From Gluconobacter sp. P1C6_b (GTDB lineage: Bacteria; Pseudomonadota; Alphaproteobacteria; Acetobacterales; Acetobacteraceae): a stretch of DNA of 64,000 nucleotides. Position 1 is the stretch's first letter. Each line of letters opens with the position of its first letter. A model generated the notes under the pieces. The model was not told the DNA's origin and did no database searches. It saw only the letters and a list, made by a program, of their open reading frames with translations. Shown here in pieces: positions 44,511 through 53,072 of the stretch. Location of the stretch: contig NZ_JACRVU010000012.1 of NCBI RefSeq assembly GCF_018811945.1, positions 39,525 to 103,524 on the forward strand, given 5' to 3'. The position numbers and the translations under genes were made by a program.

Positions 44511-44530
44511 CGAAAAATTCCTAGACCGGC
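44511..44530. repeat. Right direct repeat of the 2.5-kb cassette
   Basis: GCGAAAA near 44510-44516, then CCTAGACCGGC (44520-44530). The TAG complement inside it is the stop codon of the beta-lactamase-family gene, so the repeat covers the 3' end of a host gene, as is common for integration sites. Confidence 0.5.
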
Positions 44531-45705
44531 GCGGAAAGGCCGAGCGCCCTTCCCGCTGCCGTGGCGATATCATGCCTCAGCCGCACAACACTGTGCCCCC
44601 CTGAAGGATGGACCCGGTTGGTCAGGATCAGCACATAGCTGTCGCTGTCCGGGTCGATCCAGAGAGACGTGCCGGTAAAGCCGGTATGTCCGAAGGAACG
44701 GTGGGAAAACACGTCTCCCCTCGGGGACGAATAATGGGTGTCGATGTCCCAGCCGAGTCCCCGAAGCTCCGTTTTTCCCGCCGGCTGCTGCGGCGTGGTC
44801 ATGAGGATGAGCGTCTCCCGTTCTAGGGGGAAGCGGCTCGGACGTCCTTTCAGACGATCCAGAAGGGCCTGTGCATAAAGCGTCATGTCCCGCGCATCCG
44901 AGAACAGCCCGGCATGACCGGCCACACCGCCCATTCTCCGCGCCGTCGGATCATGCACCACGCCACGCAGCATGTTGCCCTGCTCGTCGTACTGTGTCGG
45001 AGCGATGAGGGAGCGCAGACCGGCTGCCGGAAGATAGCCGGATTCCGTCATGCCCAGCGGTTCAAGAATATTGATCCGCGCATACTGATCGAGCGGCAGG
45101 CCGCTCAGCTTTTCGACCAGAAGCCCCAGCATGATGTAATTGATGTCACTATAAACGAACTTCTCGCCCGGTGGATTGGCGAGCGGAGACATCATGGCCC
45201 TTCTGACGCCCTCGGCCTTTCCGGTCCAGGGGTCCTTCAGGGGAATGTCCGGCGGCAGGCCGGAATAATGGGTCATGAGCAGGCGAACCGAAATATCGCC
45301 TTTTCCATTGGATACAAATTCCGGAAAATACTGGCTGACGCGGTCATCCAGATTCAGCTTCTGCTGCTCGACCAACTGCATGACCGCGAGCGCTGTCATG
45401 GTCGGCTTGGTGAGGGACGCCATGTCAAAGCGCGTCTCCCAGTCCAGAGGTTCGGACACCGGAGCAAGCGCCCGTTTTCCATAGACGAACCGGTGCACGA
45501 TCTTTTCATCATGTCCGATCGCGACCACGGCGCCCGGAGCTTCACCTCTTCTGATGGCATCCCGGACGAGAACGTCCACTGAGCCAAACGAAGAACCCGG
45601 ACGCGCGCAGGCGGCCATCTGACTGACACAGGCCGCAGCCCCTCCGAGCAGGACATGGCGCCGCTTCAGAAAACCGTGCCTTTTTGTGGCGAGCCTTTCC
45701 GGCAT
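44521..45705 (-). CDS. Serine beta-lactamase/esterase-family protein (class C-like), exported
   Basis: 394 residues. The N-terminus carries a twin-arginine-like KRRHVLLGGAAACVS, with possible lipidation at MAAC. SxxK is in MASLTKPT, the Tyr motif is YSDINY and the third motif is GHTGFTG. Relatives include D-aminopeptidases, penicillin-binding-like proteins and esterases, so antibiotic hydrolysis is not implied. GAGGAG precedes the ATG at 45705; the much longer frame upstream is not conserved. Its stop codon lies inside the right direct repeat of the neighbouring cassette. Confidence 0.87.
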   Translation of the reverse strand: MPERLATKRHGFLKRRHVLLGGAAACVSQMAACARPGSSFGSVDVLVRDAIRRGEAPGAVVAIGHDEKIVHRFVYGKRALAPVSEPLDWETRFDMASLTKPTMTALAVMQLVEQQKLNLDDRVSQYFPEFVSNGKGDISVRLLMTHYSGLPPDIPLKDPWTGKAEGVRRAMMSPLANPPGEKFVYSDINYIMLGLLVEKLSGLPLDQYARINILEPLGMTESGYLPAAGLRSLIAPTQYDEQGNMLRGVVHDPTARRMGGVAGHAGLFSDARDMTLYAQALLDRLKGRPSRFPLERETLILMTTPQQPAGKTELRGLGWDIDTHYSSPRGDVFSHRSFGHTGFTGTSLWIDPDSDSYVLILTNRVHPSGGHSVVRLRHDIATAAGRALGLSAPV

Positions 45706-45797
45706 GTTCCGTATTTCTCCTCTGCCCTGATCCTTTACGGAAAAGAGTAGCTGTTTTTTACGATCACGCAACAGAATGCCTGACAGCATTCGACCCG

Positions 45798-46724
45798 TCA
45801 GTACGTGCGACGCAACACGTAAATCGGGCGCTGCTTCGTCTCCATGTAAATACGGCCGATATATTCCCCCAGCATGCCGATACTGATGATCTGTACACTG
45901 CTGAAAAAAATGATCGCCACGAACAGGGATGTATAACCCGGCACGGGATTGCCCCAGACGATCGTCCGCAACACGATGAAAAGCGCATAAAACATGGAGA
46001 GCAGCGCACCTGCCGTTCCCAGATAGGTCCACAGCCGGATAGGGGCGGAGGAAAAGCTGGTGAAGCCTTCCAGGGCGAAATTCCACAGGGAATAGCCAGA
46101 GAACTTCGTCATGCCCGCCGCACGGGGCGCACGGACGTAATCGATGCTGACCGTCCGGAAGCCAACCCAGGCGAACAGGCCTTTCATGAACCGCTGGCGT
46201 TCGGGCAGCCTTTTGAGTGCCTCGACCACGCATCGGTCCATCAGGCGGAAATCCCCCACATTTTCCGGAATCCGGATATGGGCAAGCCGGTTATGCAGCG
46301 CATAGAACCAGGATGCCGTCTTGCGCTTGAGCAGACTGTCACTGGACCGGTCGATCCGTTTGCCCAGCACGACCTCCGCACCATCGCGCCAGGCCTGCAC
46401 CATTTTCGGGATGATCTCGGGCGGATCCTGAAGATCGGCGTCAATGATGATGACCGCATCTCCCGTCGCCGCATCGAGACCGGCCGTCAGCGCGGCTTCC
46501 TTGCCGAAATTGCGCGACAGTTCGAGCACCCTGAACCGCCGGTCGGTTTCGCAAAACCCGATCAGTTCCCGCAGGGTGCCGTCGCTGCTGCCGTCATCGA
46601 CGCAGACGATTTCCCAGTCAGTGTCCGCGATCCCGTCAAGGACAGGCAGGATGCTCCGTACGAAATGGCTGATGGCGGCTTCTTCGTTCCAGAACGGGAC
46701 AATCAGGGAAAGCTGGCTGGCCAT
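45798..46724 (-). CDS. GT2 family glycosyltransferase, GtrB/DPM1-like
   Basis: 308 residues. The GT-A catalytic part has LIVPFWNEE, VCVDDGSSDGT and the metal-binding DADLQDPPE (about 98-106). Two C-terminal spans follow (WTYLGTAGALLSMFYALFIV and IIFFSSVQIISIGMLGEYIG). Such enzymes move a sugar from a nucleotide donor to undecaprenyl or another polyprenyl phosphate at the inner membrane for lipopolysaccharide or glycan decoration. It stands alone; no flippase or polytopic partner is adjacent, though the membrane protein at 38113 could be one. Confidence 0.9.
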   Translation of the reverse strand: MASQLSLIVPFWNEEAAISHFVRSILPVLDGIADTDWEIVCVDDGSSDGTLRELIGFCETDRRFRVLELSRNFGKEAALTAGLDAATGDAVIIIDADLQDPPEIIPKMVQAWRDGAEVVLGKRIDRSSDSLLKRKTASWFYALHNRLAHIRIPENVGDFRLMDRCVVEALKRLPERQRFMKGLFAWVGFRTVSIDYVRAPRAAGMTKFSGYSLWNFALEGFTSFSSAPIRLWTYLGTAGALLSMFYALFIVLRTIVWGNPVPGYTSLFVAIIFFSSVQIISIGMLGEYIGRIYMETKQRPIYVLRRTY

Positions 46725-47025
46725 AGAGGGTTTTCAGGTTCCAAATCGTGACAGAATGAGCATAACAGAAATATCTCCGTAACAGTCAGCCCTCCCGTCA
46801 GGAAAAGAACAACGTTCTTCGGATACAGTCGATCCATGTCAGAACCCTTCGCGAGCATTGATCTTTTGCCTGCAGCCGATAAGGTGCCACATCAGGACGG
46901 CGATCGGATTTCCACCCCGTCTCGCCCGTAACCGCCAGCCAGTTGTTTCTTTTAGTGTCACTTCCCGCCAGCCTTTCCGCTCTTTTGCAGCATCAGGGGA
47001 TGTCAGGACCGGAAATGCAGAGTCC
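46725..47025. other. Divergent intergenic region before the Mla-like operon
   Basis: A 301-bp gap between the leftward GT2 gene and the rightward mlaE-like gene. The mlaE frame stays open back to 46858, but that extension lacks domain character and contains several Arg/Pro stretches, so it is taken as non-coding. No clear hairpin, terminator or operator was seen; it must hold the operon promoter. Confidence 0.45.
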
Positions 47026-48189
47026 ATGACAGATCAGACCACGACAGGACCATCAGCCGCACAGCCCGCAGACAGAACGCCGCAGTGGCATCTGCAGGGA
47101 GAGCAGACCGCGCCGGTCATGGTTCTGAGCGGTACCTGGCAGGCGCGGGCCGGCAATATTCCCGTTTTCCCGAAAGACGGGCTGAAAAAGGCGCCCGGCG
47201 CCCATCTGTCCTTCCAGACATCCGATCTTCAGGTCTGGGATACCGGGCTTGTGGCGTTCCTGTGGGATCTCAAGCGCGTCGCCCATGACGCTGGCATCAG
47301 TCTGGACATGCAGACGCTGCCCGGCCCGATGCGCCAGCTTCTCGAACTGCTGCCGGAAGTCCCCGACGAACCCGTCCATCACAAGACGGCCCGCACCCCT
47401 TTTCTGGAAACAGTCGGCAATCACGCCATCGCATCGATGACGGAAGTCGGCGTGGTCACCGAACTGGGCGCGCTGACGGCAAAGGGCGCACTCCTGACGC
47501 TCCTCGGCCGCAGCCGCATGCGCATGGTCGATCTGCTGGCCAATACGGCCGATGCCGGTCCGTACGCCCTGCTCATCGTGGGGATCGTCAACTTCCTGAT
47601 TGGTGCGATCCTGGCATTCGTTGGCGCTGTCGAGCTTCAGAAGTTCGCCGCCGGCATCTATGTGGCCAGTCTGGTCGGGATTGCCATGGTGCGTGAGATG
47701 GCCGCCGTCATGACCGCCATCATCATGGCCGGACGCACGGGTGGCGCGTATGCCGCACGGATTTCCACCATGCAGGGCAATGAGGAAATCGATGCCCTGA
47801 ACGTCTTCGGCATTCCGACCTCAACCTATCTGATCCTGCCAGCCGTCCTCTCCCTCATCATCACGATGCCGTTCCTTTACCTGTACGGATGCCTGATTGG
47901 CATGCTGGGCGGCTTCGTCGTGGCCATCTCGATGCTGGACATCACGGCGGCGGGCTATTTCCATCAGACCATCACCGCCTTCCATATCGGCCAGTTCATT
48001 TTCGGCTTCACCAAGAGCCTCGTCTTCGGAGCCTTCATCGGTCTGACAAGCTGCCGGATCGGCCTGAAGGCCGGCCGCTCGGCCGCGGATGTGGGCATTG
48101 CTGCCACACGGGCTGTCGTGGTGGGGATCGTGGGCGTTATCGCAATCGACGCAATCTTCGCCGTCATCGCCGATGTTCTGGGGATCTGA
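47026..48189 (+). CDS. mlaE: MlaE-family permease with N-terminal STAS (MlaB-like) domain
   Basis: 387 residues from the ATG at 47026. Residues about 20-120 resemble a STAS/MlaB domain (APVMVLSGTWQARAGN, later SDLQVWDTGLVAFLWDL). The MlaE permease (about 140-387) has five to six spans and the family stretch GRTGGAYAARISTMQGNEEI, followed by EIDALNVFGI. It forms the membrane core of an Mla-type phospholipid transporter. The separate MlaB of E. coli is here fused to the permease. It is first in an operon with ATPase, MCE and lipoprotein genes. Confidence 0.9.
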   Translation: MTDQTTTGPSAAQPADRTPQWHLQGEQTAPVMVLSGTWQARAGNIPVFPKDGLKKAPGAHLSFQTSDLQVWDTGLVAFLWDLKRVAHDAGISLDMQTLPGPMRQLLELLPEVPDEPVHHKTARTPFLETVGNHAIASMTEVGVVTELGALTAKGALLTLLGRSRMRMVDLLANTADAGPYALLIVGIVNFLIGAILAFVGAVELQKFAAGIYVASLVGIAMVREMAAVMTAIIMAGRTGGAYAARISTMQGNEEIDALNVFGIPTSTYLILPAVLSLIITMPFLYLYGCLIGMLGGFVVAISMLDITAAGYFHQTITAFHIGQFIFGFTKSLVFGAFIGLTSCRIGLKAGRSAADVGIAATRAVVVGIVGVIAIDAIFAVIADVLGI

Positions 48190-48191
48190 CC

Positions 48192-48959
48192 ATGCCTGAC
48201 CAGACCGTCCTGTCCCTGCGCGATATCACGCTCTCCTTCGGCCCCAAGATCATCCAGAAAAACATCTCGCTCGACGTACGCAAGGGAAGCATCTTCGCCG
48301 TCATGGGGGGTTCGGGCTGCGGCAAGAGCACGCTTCTCAAGAGCATGATCGGCCTGCTGCGCCCGTCCGCCGGCGAATATCATGTCGGGGATGAGAATTA
48401 CTGGGCCGGAAGCGAAACCCATCGCACGGATCTGAACCACCGCTTCGGCGTGCTGTTCCAGAGTGGCGCGCTGTGGAGTTCCATGACGATCGGCGAGAAC
48501 ATCGCCCTGCCCCTGCAGATGTTCACGGACCTCAAACCCGATGTCATCCGCAGGCTCGTGGAACTGAAACTGGGTTTTGTCGGCATGTTGCAGGCGATTG
48601 ATCTCTATCCGTCGGAAATCAGCGGCGGGATGCGCAAACGTGCCGGTCTGGCCCGTGCCCTGGCACTTGATCCGGACATCCTGTTTTTCGACGAGCCTTC
48701 GGCCGGCCTCGATCCAATCACTTCCGCCCGACTCGATGACCTGATCCTGAACCTGCGGGACGGGCTTGGAGCGACAATCATCATCGTAAGCCATGAACTG
48801 TCGAGCCTGTTCCATATCGCGGATGACGGCATCTTTCTGGATGCCAAGACAAAAACTCCGATCGCCCACGGCTCGCCCCGTGATCTGCGCGATCACTGTA
48901 CCGATCCACAGGTGCATGCCTTCATGCACCGTGAACGCGACGAAGAAGGAAACACGTGA
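48192..48959 (+). CDS. mlaF: MlaF-like ABC ATPase
   Basis: 255 residues. Walker A is GGSGCGKST, the signature is a short ISGGMRKR and Walker B is ILFFDEPSAGLD, with the H-loop IVSHE. It begins 2 bp after the permease stop at ATG 48192 and powers phospholipid movement by MlaE. An open frame reaches further upstream only as an overlap with the permease gene. It is coupled to the next gene by a one-base overlap. Confidence 0.93.
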   Translation: MPDQTVLSLRDITLSFGPKIIQKNISLDVRKGSIFAVMGGSGCGKSTLLKSMIGLLRPSAGEYHVGDENYWAGSETHRTDLNHRFGVLFQSGALWSSMTIGENIALPLQMFTDLKPDVIRRLVELKLGFVGMLQAIDLYPSEISGGMRKRAGLARALALDPDILFFDEPSAGLDPITSARLDDLILNLRDGLGATIIIVSHELSSLFHIADDGIFLDAKTKTPIAHGSPRDLRDHCTDPQVHAFMHRERDEEGNT

Positions 48960-49918
48960 TGAACAGGCAGGCTCTTGTCGGCGCTTTCGTCCTTGGAGGA
49001 ACGGGTCTGATTGTCGCGGCGTTCGTCCTGTTCGGCAATTTCCATCCTTTCAGCCGGACGGAAAAAGCCGTTCTCGTGTTCCATGGCGCATCCTCGGGCC
49101 TGACTGTCGGTGCGCCCGTCACGTTCCGAGGCGTTCAGGTTGGTGCGGTAGACCGCGTCGTCATCGAGTACGATCCTGCCACAAAAGACGCCTATATCCC
49201 CGTCTTCGTCACGATGCGGCCGGATAATATCATCCTGACGAACAACAGCCATCACCGCCCCAGCATGGAAGACCTTGTCCAGCAGGGACTGCGCGGGGAG
49301 ATGAACCTCAAGAGCTTCGTCACCGGCACGTCTGAAATCGATCTGGATTTCGCGCCTTCGACCCCGGCCGTGCTGCATCCCGATATCGCGCATATCACCG
49401 AAATTCCGACCAGGCAGTCCACCATTGCGGCCATGACGCAGAGCCTTCAGGACCTGCCGCTGAAGCAGATCGGCGAGAACGCCGATGCGACGCTGGCATC
49501 GGTCCGGCAGCTCTCGGACCAGCTCGACAAAGAACTTCCAGCACTCGTGCAGAGCATCCGTGACACTTCCGATCACAGCCGGAACATGGTCGATGCCGCC
49601 CGCAAGACGGTGACGGAGCTCGAACCCGTCCTGACGCGGACGCTGCTCAGTGTGGACAGGCTGGCCAATGAGGGCACGACCCAGCTCAATGCACGCGGCC
49701 ATGAACTCCATGCCGTCCTGCAGAACAGCAACGACGCCGTCCAGCAGGCCACGAAGAGTCTGGCCAATCTGGAGAGCATGACGTCCCCGCGCTCTGCCGA
49801 TCGCGCCAATCTCGAAGCAAGCCTGCGCGATATCGCCGCCGCCGCGTCTGCCCTGCGTGGTTTTGCCACGGATGTGGAGCGCAATCCTCAGCTTCTCCTC
49901 ACAGGACGCCGGCCATGA
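48959..49918 (+). CDS. mlaD: MlaD-like MCE-domain protein
   Basis: 319 residues. One N-terminal span (ALVGAFVLGGTGLIVAAFVL) anchors it in the inner membrane, followed by the MCE domain (about 40-120) with VGAPVTFRGVQVGAVDRV. The C-terminal 170 residues are long helices with coiled-coil character (SVRQLSDQLDKELPALVQ), longer than in E. coli MlaD. It would bind lipid in a periplasmic ring. It starts at ATG 48959, overlapping the ATPase stop; a GTG one codon earlier is possible. Confidence 0.9.
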   Translation: MNRQALVGAFVLGGTGLIVAAFVLFGNFHPFSRTEKAVLVFHGASSGLTVGAPVTFRGVQVGAVDRVVIEYDPATKDAYIPVFVTMRPDNIILTNNSHHRPSMEDLVQQGLRGEMNLKSFVTGTSEIDLDFAPSTPAVLHPDIAHITEIPTRQSTIAAMTQSLQDLPLKQIGENADATLASVRQLSDQLDKELPALVQSIRDTSDHSRNMVDAARKTVTELEPVLTRTLLSVDRLANEGTTQLNARGHELHAVLQNSNDAVQQATKSLANLESMTSPRSADRANLEASLRDIAAAASALRGFATDVERNPQLLLTGRRP

Positions 49919-50541
49919 GCAGACAGTTCCGACGTCCTTTGTTCCTTCCGGAGACCAAACCCGTGACACGGCTCATGACCCGATCCGCAGCCCTTCTGGC
50001 CTTCGCCCTGATGTCAGGCTGTGCCGCGCCACCCATGCAGTTCTACACGCTTGGCGCCCCCGCCATTGCGCAGAACAGCGGCACCCTACCCGCATCGGCC
50101 CCGGTTCTGAACGTGTCGCATGTCACACTCCCGGATTATCTCGACAGTCAGGATATTCTGATACGCCACGGCGACCAGCTTGACCGCAGCCCCAACGGAC
50201 GCTGGGGAAGCCGTCTGTCCCAGGGCGTGACCGACCTTCTTGCCGCCCATCTGGGACAGGACTGGCCAGGCTATGTCGTGACCACGCAGCCTTTGGCCGA
50301 AACACCGGCCCTGCGTCTTGCAGTCAATATCAGCCGACTGGATCTCGACAGCAGTGGTCAGGGTGCCCTGACCGCCGACTGGGCGCTGATCCCCTCGGAC
50401 GAACACCAGCCCGTCCAGCGCAGCCGTGGCTCCTTCACCGCACAGGGCTCGGTGACGACCGACAGCGGCAAGGTCGCCCTGACCCGGACCCTCGTCGAAC
50501 AGCTCGCTGCCCGGATCGCCAGCACCAGCCCGCGTCCCTGA
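49915..50541 (+). CDS. PqiC/ABC_trans_aux-type lipoprotein
   Basis: 208 residues. A signal with lipobox LMSGC places the lipidated Cys near residue 38, a rather long pre-region. PPMQFYTLGAP begins the ABC_trans_aux domain (DUF330), the same family as PqiC and as lipoproteins linked with MCE systems. It probably forms the outer-membrane end of the lipid path. ATGA overlap with the MCE gene ties it to the operon. No MlaC-type soluble carrier gene follows. Confidence 0.87.
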   Translation: MSRQFRRPLFLPETKPVTRLMTRSAALLAFALMSGCAAPPMQFYTLGAPAIAQNSGTLPASAPVLNVSHVTLPDYLDSQDILIRHGDQLDRSPNGRWGSRLSQGVTDLLAAHLGQDWPGYVVTTQPLAETPALRLAVNISRLDLDSSGQGALTADWALIPSDEHQPVQRSRGSFTAQGSVTTDSGKVALTRTLVEQLAARIASTSPRP

Positions 50542-50625
50542 AGCGCAGCCCCTTTCGCTCAGGCGACGAAGGCCCTATTTTCCGTGATCCTGCGCCCTGA
50601 GGCTGCAAATTCGCGGAGCGCCTGA

Positions 50626-52122
50626 TTGAAAACCGTGTTCATTCTCCTGACCGTTCTCGCGGTCGGCTTTCCGGCGTCTCACCTCCCCGGGACGGCGCGG
50701 GCGGCCGATGCGCGCGATACGCTCTCGATCGGTCTGGCCATCGAACCGCCGGGCCTGGATCCGACGCGCGGCTCCAGCGAAGCCATCGGGATGGTGACAT
50801 ACGGCAACATCTATGAGGGGCTGATGCGGCTGGACGAACACGGCGCCCTCACACCCCTCCTGGCGCAGGACTGGCATATCTCGCCAGACGGTCTGACCTA
50901 TGATTTCACGCTTCATGACGGCGTGCGTTTCCACGATGGCACACCCCTGACCTGCGACAGCGTGAAGTTTTCCCTGCTCCGGGCCGGTGCGGCGGACAGC
51001 ACCAACCCGCACAGAGCCATTTTCAGCCAGATCACCAACATCTCATGCCCGGACAGCCAGCATGTCAGTATCCGGCTTCAGCATCCTTACGGCAGTTTCC
51101 TCTATCAGCTTGCCTGGAACGATGCCGCCATTCTCTCGCCGGCGTCCGTGGACCAGAACATCAGCCATCCCGTCGGCACGGGGCCGTTCATGTTCGGTGA
51201 ATGGCGGCGCGGGGACCACCTGACCCTGACCCGCAATCCGGATTACTGGGGTGCCAGCCCCGCCCTGAGATCGGTGACGTTCCGCTTCATGCCCGATCCG
51301 CTTTCCGCCAGTAACGCGCTGCTGGCCGGGGAGCTGGATGCCTATCCGTCTTTCCCGTCCCGAGAAATCCTGAGCCGCTTTACCGGAAATACGCAGTTGC
51401 AGGTCGTCCGGGGCAGCTTTCCCTTCAAGGCCATTCTCGCGCTCAACAACGCCCGACGCCCGTTCAGCGATATCCGTGTCCGGCAGGCCATCGCACAGGC
51501 CATTGACCGCAAGGCGCTGATCCAGGCCGTAGCCGACGGAGACGGGACGCTTCTGCAATCCCATATCGCGCCGGATGATCCTGATTATGTTCCCCTGCCC
51601 GACCGTTATCCCTACGATCCGGAGCATGCCCGCGCCCTGCTGAAAGAGGCGGGCGTGGCACCCGGCATGCATCTGACCCTGACCTTCCCGCCCATCGGCT
51701 ATGCGCGGGACAGCAGCGAACTCATTGCCGCCTATCTGGAACAGGTCGGGCTGATCGTGACGCTTCAGCCCGTGGAATGGCCGACATGGCTGGGTCAGGT
51801 TTACGGACAGGGCCAGTTCGACATGACCGTCATCGCCCATACCGAGCCCCATGACATCGCAATCTATGACCGCACGCCCGTCTATTTTCACTATCACAGC
51901 CCCGTCTTTCACGGGCTCGCAGAACAGTACGAAGCGACGGCGGATACGGTCCGGCGGCATCAGCTTTCCGTGCAGATGCAGGAACAGCTCGCACAGGACG
52001 AGCCCAATGTCTTCCTGTTCGCGATCCCCCGCGAAACCGTCATGAACCGGCGCCTTAAGGGGCTGTGGACCAACCAGCCCATTGCAGGCTGTCCGGTCGC
52101 CGGCGTTTCCTGGGCGCCATGA
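50626..52122 (+). CDS. Oligopeptide-type ABC transporter substrate-binding protein
   Basis: 498 residues of the DppA/SBP_bac_5 family. The signal peptide ends at ARA-AD. IGLAIEPPGLDPTRGSSEAI starts the mature domain, and YNIYEGL-type and FTLHDGVRFHDGTPL segments follow in order. The start is a TTG at 50626 with GGAG 8 bases before it, giving MKTVFILLTVLAV. It binds a peptide-like ligand in the periplasm and delivers it to the two permeases encoded next. It is the first gene of a six-gene operon that ends in a P1-family peptidase. Confidence 0.92.
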   Translation: MKTVFILLTVLAVGFPASHLPGTARAADARDTLSIGLAIEPPGLDPTRGSSEAIGMVTYGNIYEGLMRLDEHGALTPLLAQDWHISPDGLTYDFTLHDGVRFHDGTPLTCDSVKFSLLRAGAADSTNPHRAIFSQITNISCPDSQHVSIRLQHPYGSFLYQLAWNDAAILSPASVDQNISHPVGTGPFMFGEWRRGDHLTLTRNPDYWGASPALRSVTFRFMPDPLSASNALLAGELDAYPSFPSREILSRFTGNTQLQVVRGSFPFKAILALNNARRPFSDIRVRQAIAQAIDRKALIQAVADGDGTLLQSHIAPDDPDYVPLPDRYPYDPEHARALLKEAGVAPGMHLTLTFPPIGYARDSSELIAAYLEQVGLIVTLQPVEWPTWLGQVYGQGQFDMTVIAHTEPHDIAIYDRTPVYFHYHSPVFHGLAEQYEATADTVRRHQLSVQMQEQLAQDEPNVFLFAIPRETVMNRRLKGLWTNQPIAGCPVAGVSWAP

Positions 52123-53072
52123 CGGGCATGGCTGCTTTCCGCATCCCACTGGAACGGCTGCTTCTCCTTATTGTCGCAAGCCTCGTCATTTTCGCGGCCA
52201 TGAACCTGCTGCCCGGCGACCCCGCAGCGGTCATGCTCGGAATGGATGCAAGCCCCGAAAGTCTGGCCGCCCTGCACCAGAAACTGGGGCTGGAATCATC
52301 CCTGCCTGCGCAATATGCGCACTGGATCAGCGCATTCCTCCGTGGCGATCTGGGCCGGAGTTACATTTATGACGTCCCTGTCAGCAGCCTGATCGACGAA
52401 CGCCTGCAGAGCAGTCTGCCCCTCATTCTCCTTGCCATGCTCCTTTCTCTGGGCGCAGGCATCCCACTCGGCGTAATGGCGGGCGCGAAGCGCGGAACAA
52501 TGCTTGATACGGGACTGATGGGATTCGTCCAGCTTTTCAAATCCATCCCGGATTTCTGGCTGGCGATGATGATGACGTTCCTGTTTTCCCTGACCCTGCA
52601 CTGGCTGCCCTCCAGCGGCTTTCCCGGCTGGCATGATGGCGCCCTCCCGGCGCTCAGGGCCCTCACCCTTCCCGCCATAGCTCTCGCCATTCCGCAGGCC
52701 GCCATCACGGCGCGTTTCATGCGCTCGTCCCTGATCGAAACCCTGTCGCAGGATTTCCTCCGCACGGCCCGCGCGCAGGGCTACAGCAGACGCGGCGTTC
52801 TATGGCGCATCGCATTGCCCAACGCTCTGATCCCCGTCCTGACCCTGGCCGGGATCCAGCTTCCTGTCCTTGTAACCGGAACCATCATCGTCGAGAGCGT
52901 CTTCAGCCTGCCCGGCTGTGGAAAGCTCCTGCTGGAGGCCGTCAACCAGCGCGACATTCCCGTCGTGCAGAACCTCGTCATGCTGATTGTCGCGGGGGTA
53001 ATGCTCCTCAACTTCCTGATGACGCTCCTTGTGCGCTGGCTGGATCCGCGCCTTGGAGCAGACCCGTCGTGA
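52119..53072 (+). CDS. ABC peptide importer permease 1 (DppB-like)
   Basis: 317 residues, about six spans. The N-terminal IPLERLLLLIVASLVIF is typical of DppB, followed by LPGDPAAVMLG and the conserved RTARAQGYSRRGVL EAA-type loop before the last spans. It forms one half of the inner-membrane pore. The chosen ATG at 52119 overlaps the stop of the binding-protein gene by four bases. The stop overlaps the next GTG. Confidence 0.92.
   Translation: MTGMAAFRIPLERLLLLIVASLVIFAAMNLLPGDPAAVMLGMDASPESLAALHQKLGLESSLPAQYAHWISAFLRGDLGRSYIYDVPVSSLIDERLQSSLPLILLAMLLSLGAGIPLGVMAGAKRGTMLDTGLMGFVQLFKSIPDFWLAMMMTFLFSLTLHWLPSSGFPGWHDGALPALRALTLPAIALAIPQAAITARFMRSSLIETLSQDFLRTARAQGYSRRGVLWRIALPNALIPVLTLAGIQLPVLVTGTIIVESVFSLPGCGKLLLEAVNQRDIPVVQNLVMLIVAGVMLLNFLMTLLVRWLDPRLGADPS

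Noticed and set aside
44521..45705. Antibiotic-resistance beta-lactamase
   Set aside because: SxxK and Tyr motifs are shared by many esterases and peptidases of this family; nothing points to penicillin hydrolysis.
44521..46233. Extended N-terminus for the beta-lactamase-family gene
   Set aside because: The extra 176 codons overlap the GT2 gene, whereas the ATG at 45705 has GAGGAG and begins a sensible export signal.
46858..47025. Extended N-terminus for the MlaE-like protein
   Set aside because: The extra residues are Arg/Pro/Cys-rich and not domain-like; the ATG at 47026 begins a plausible N-terminus.
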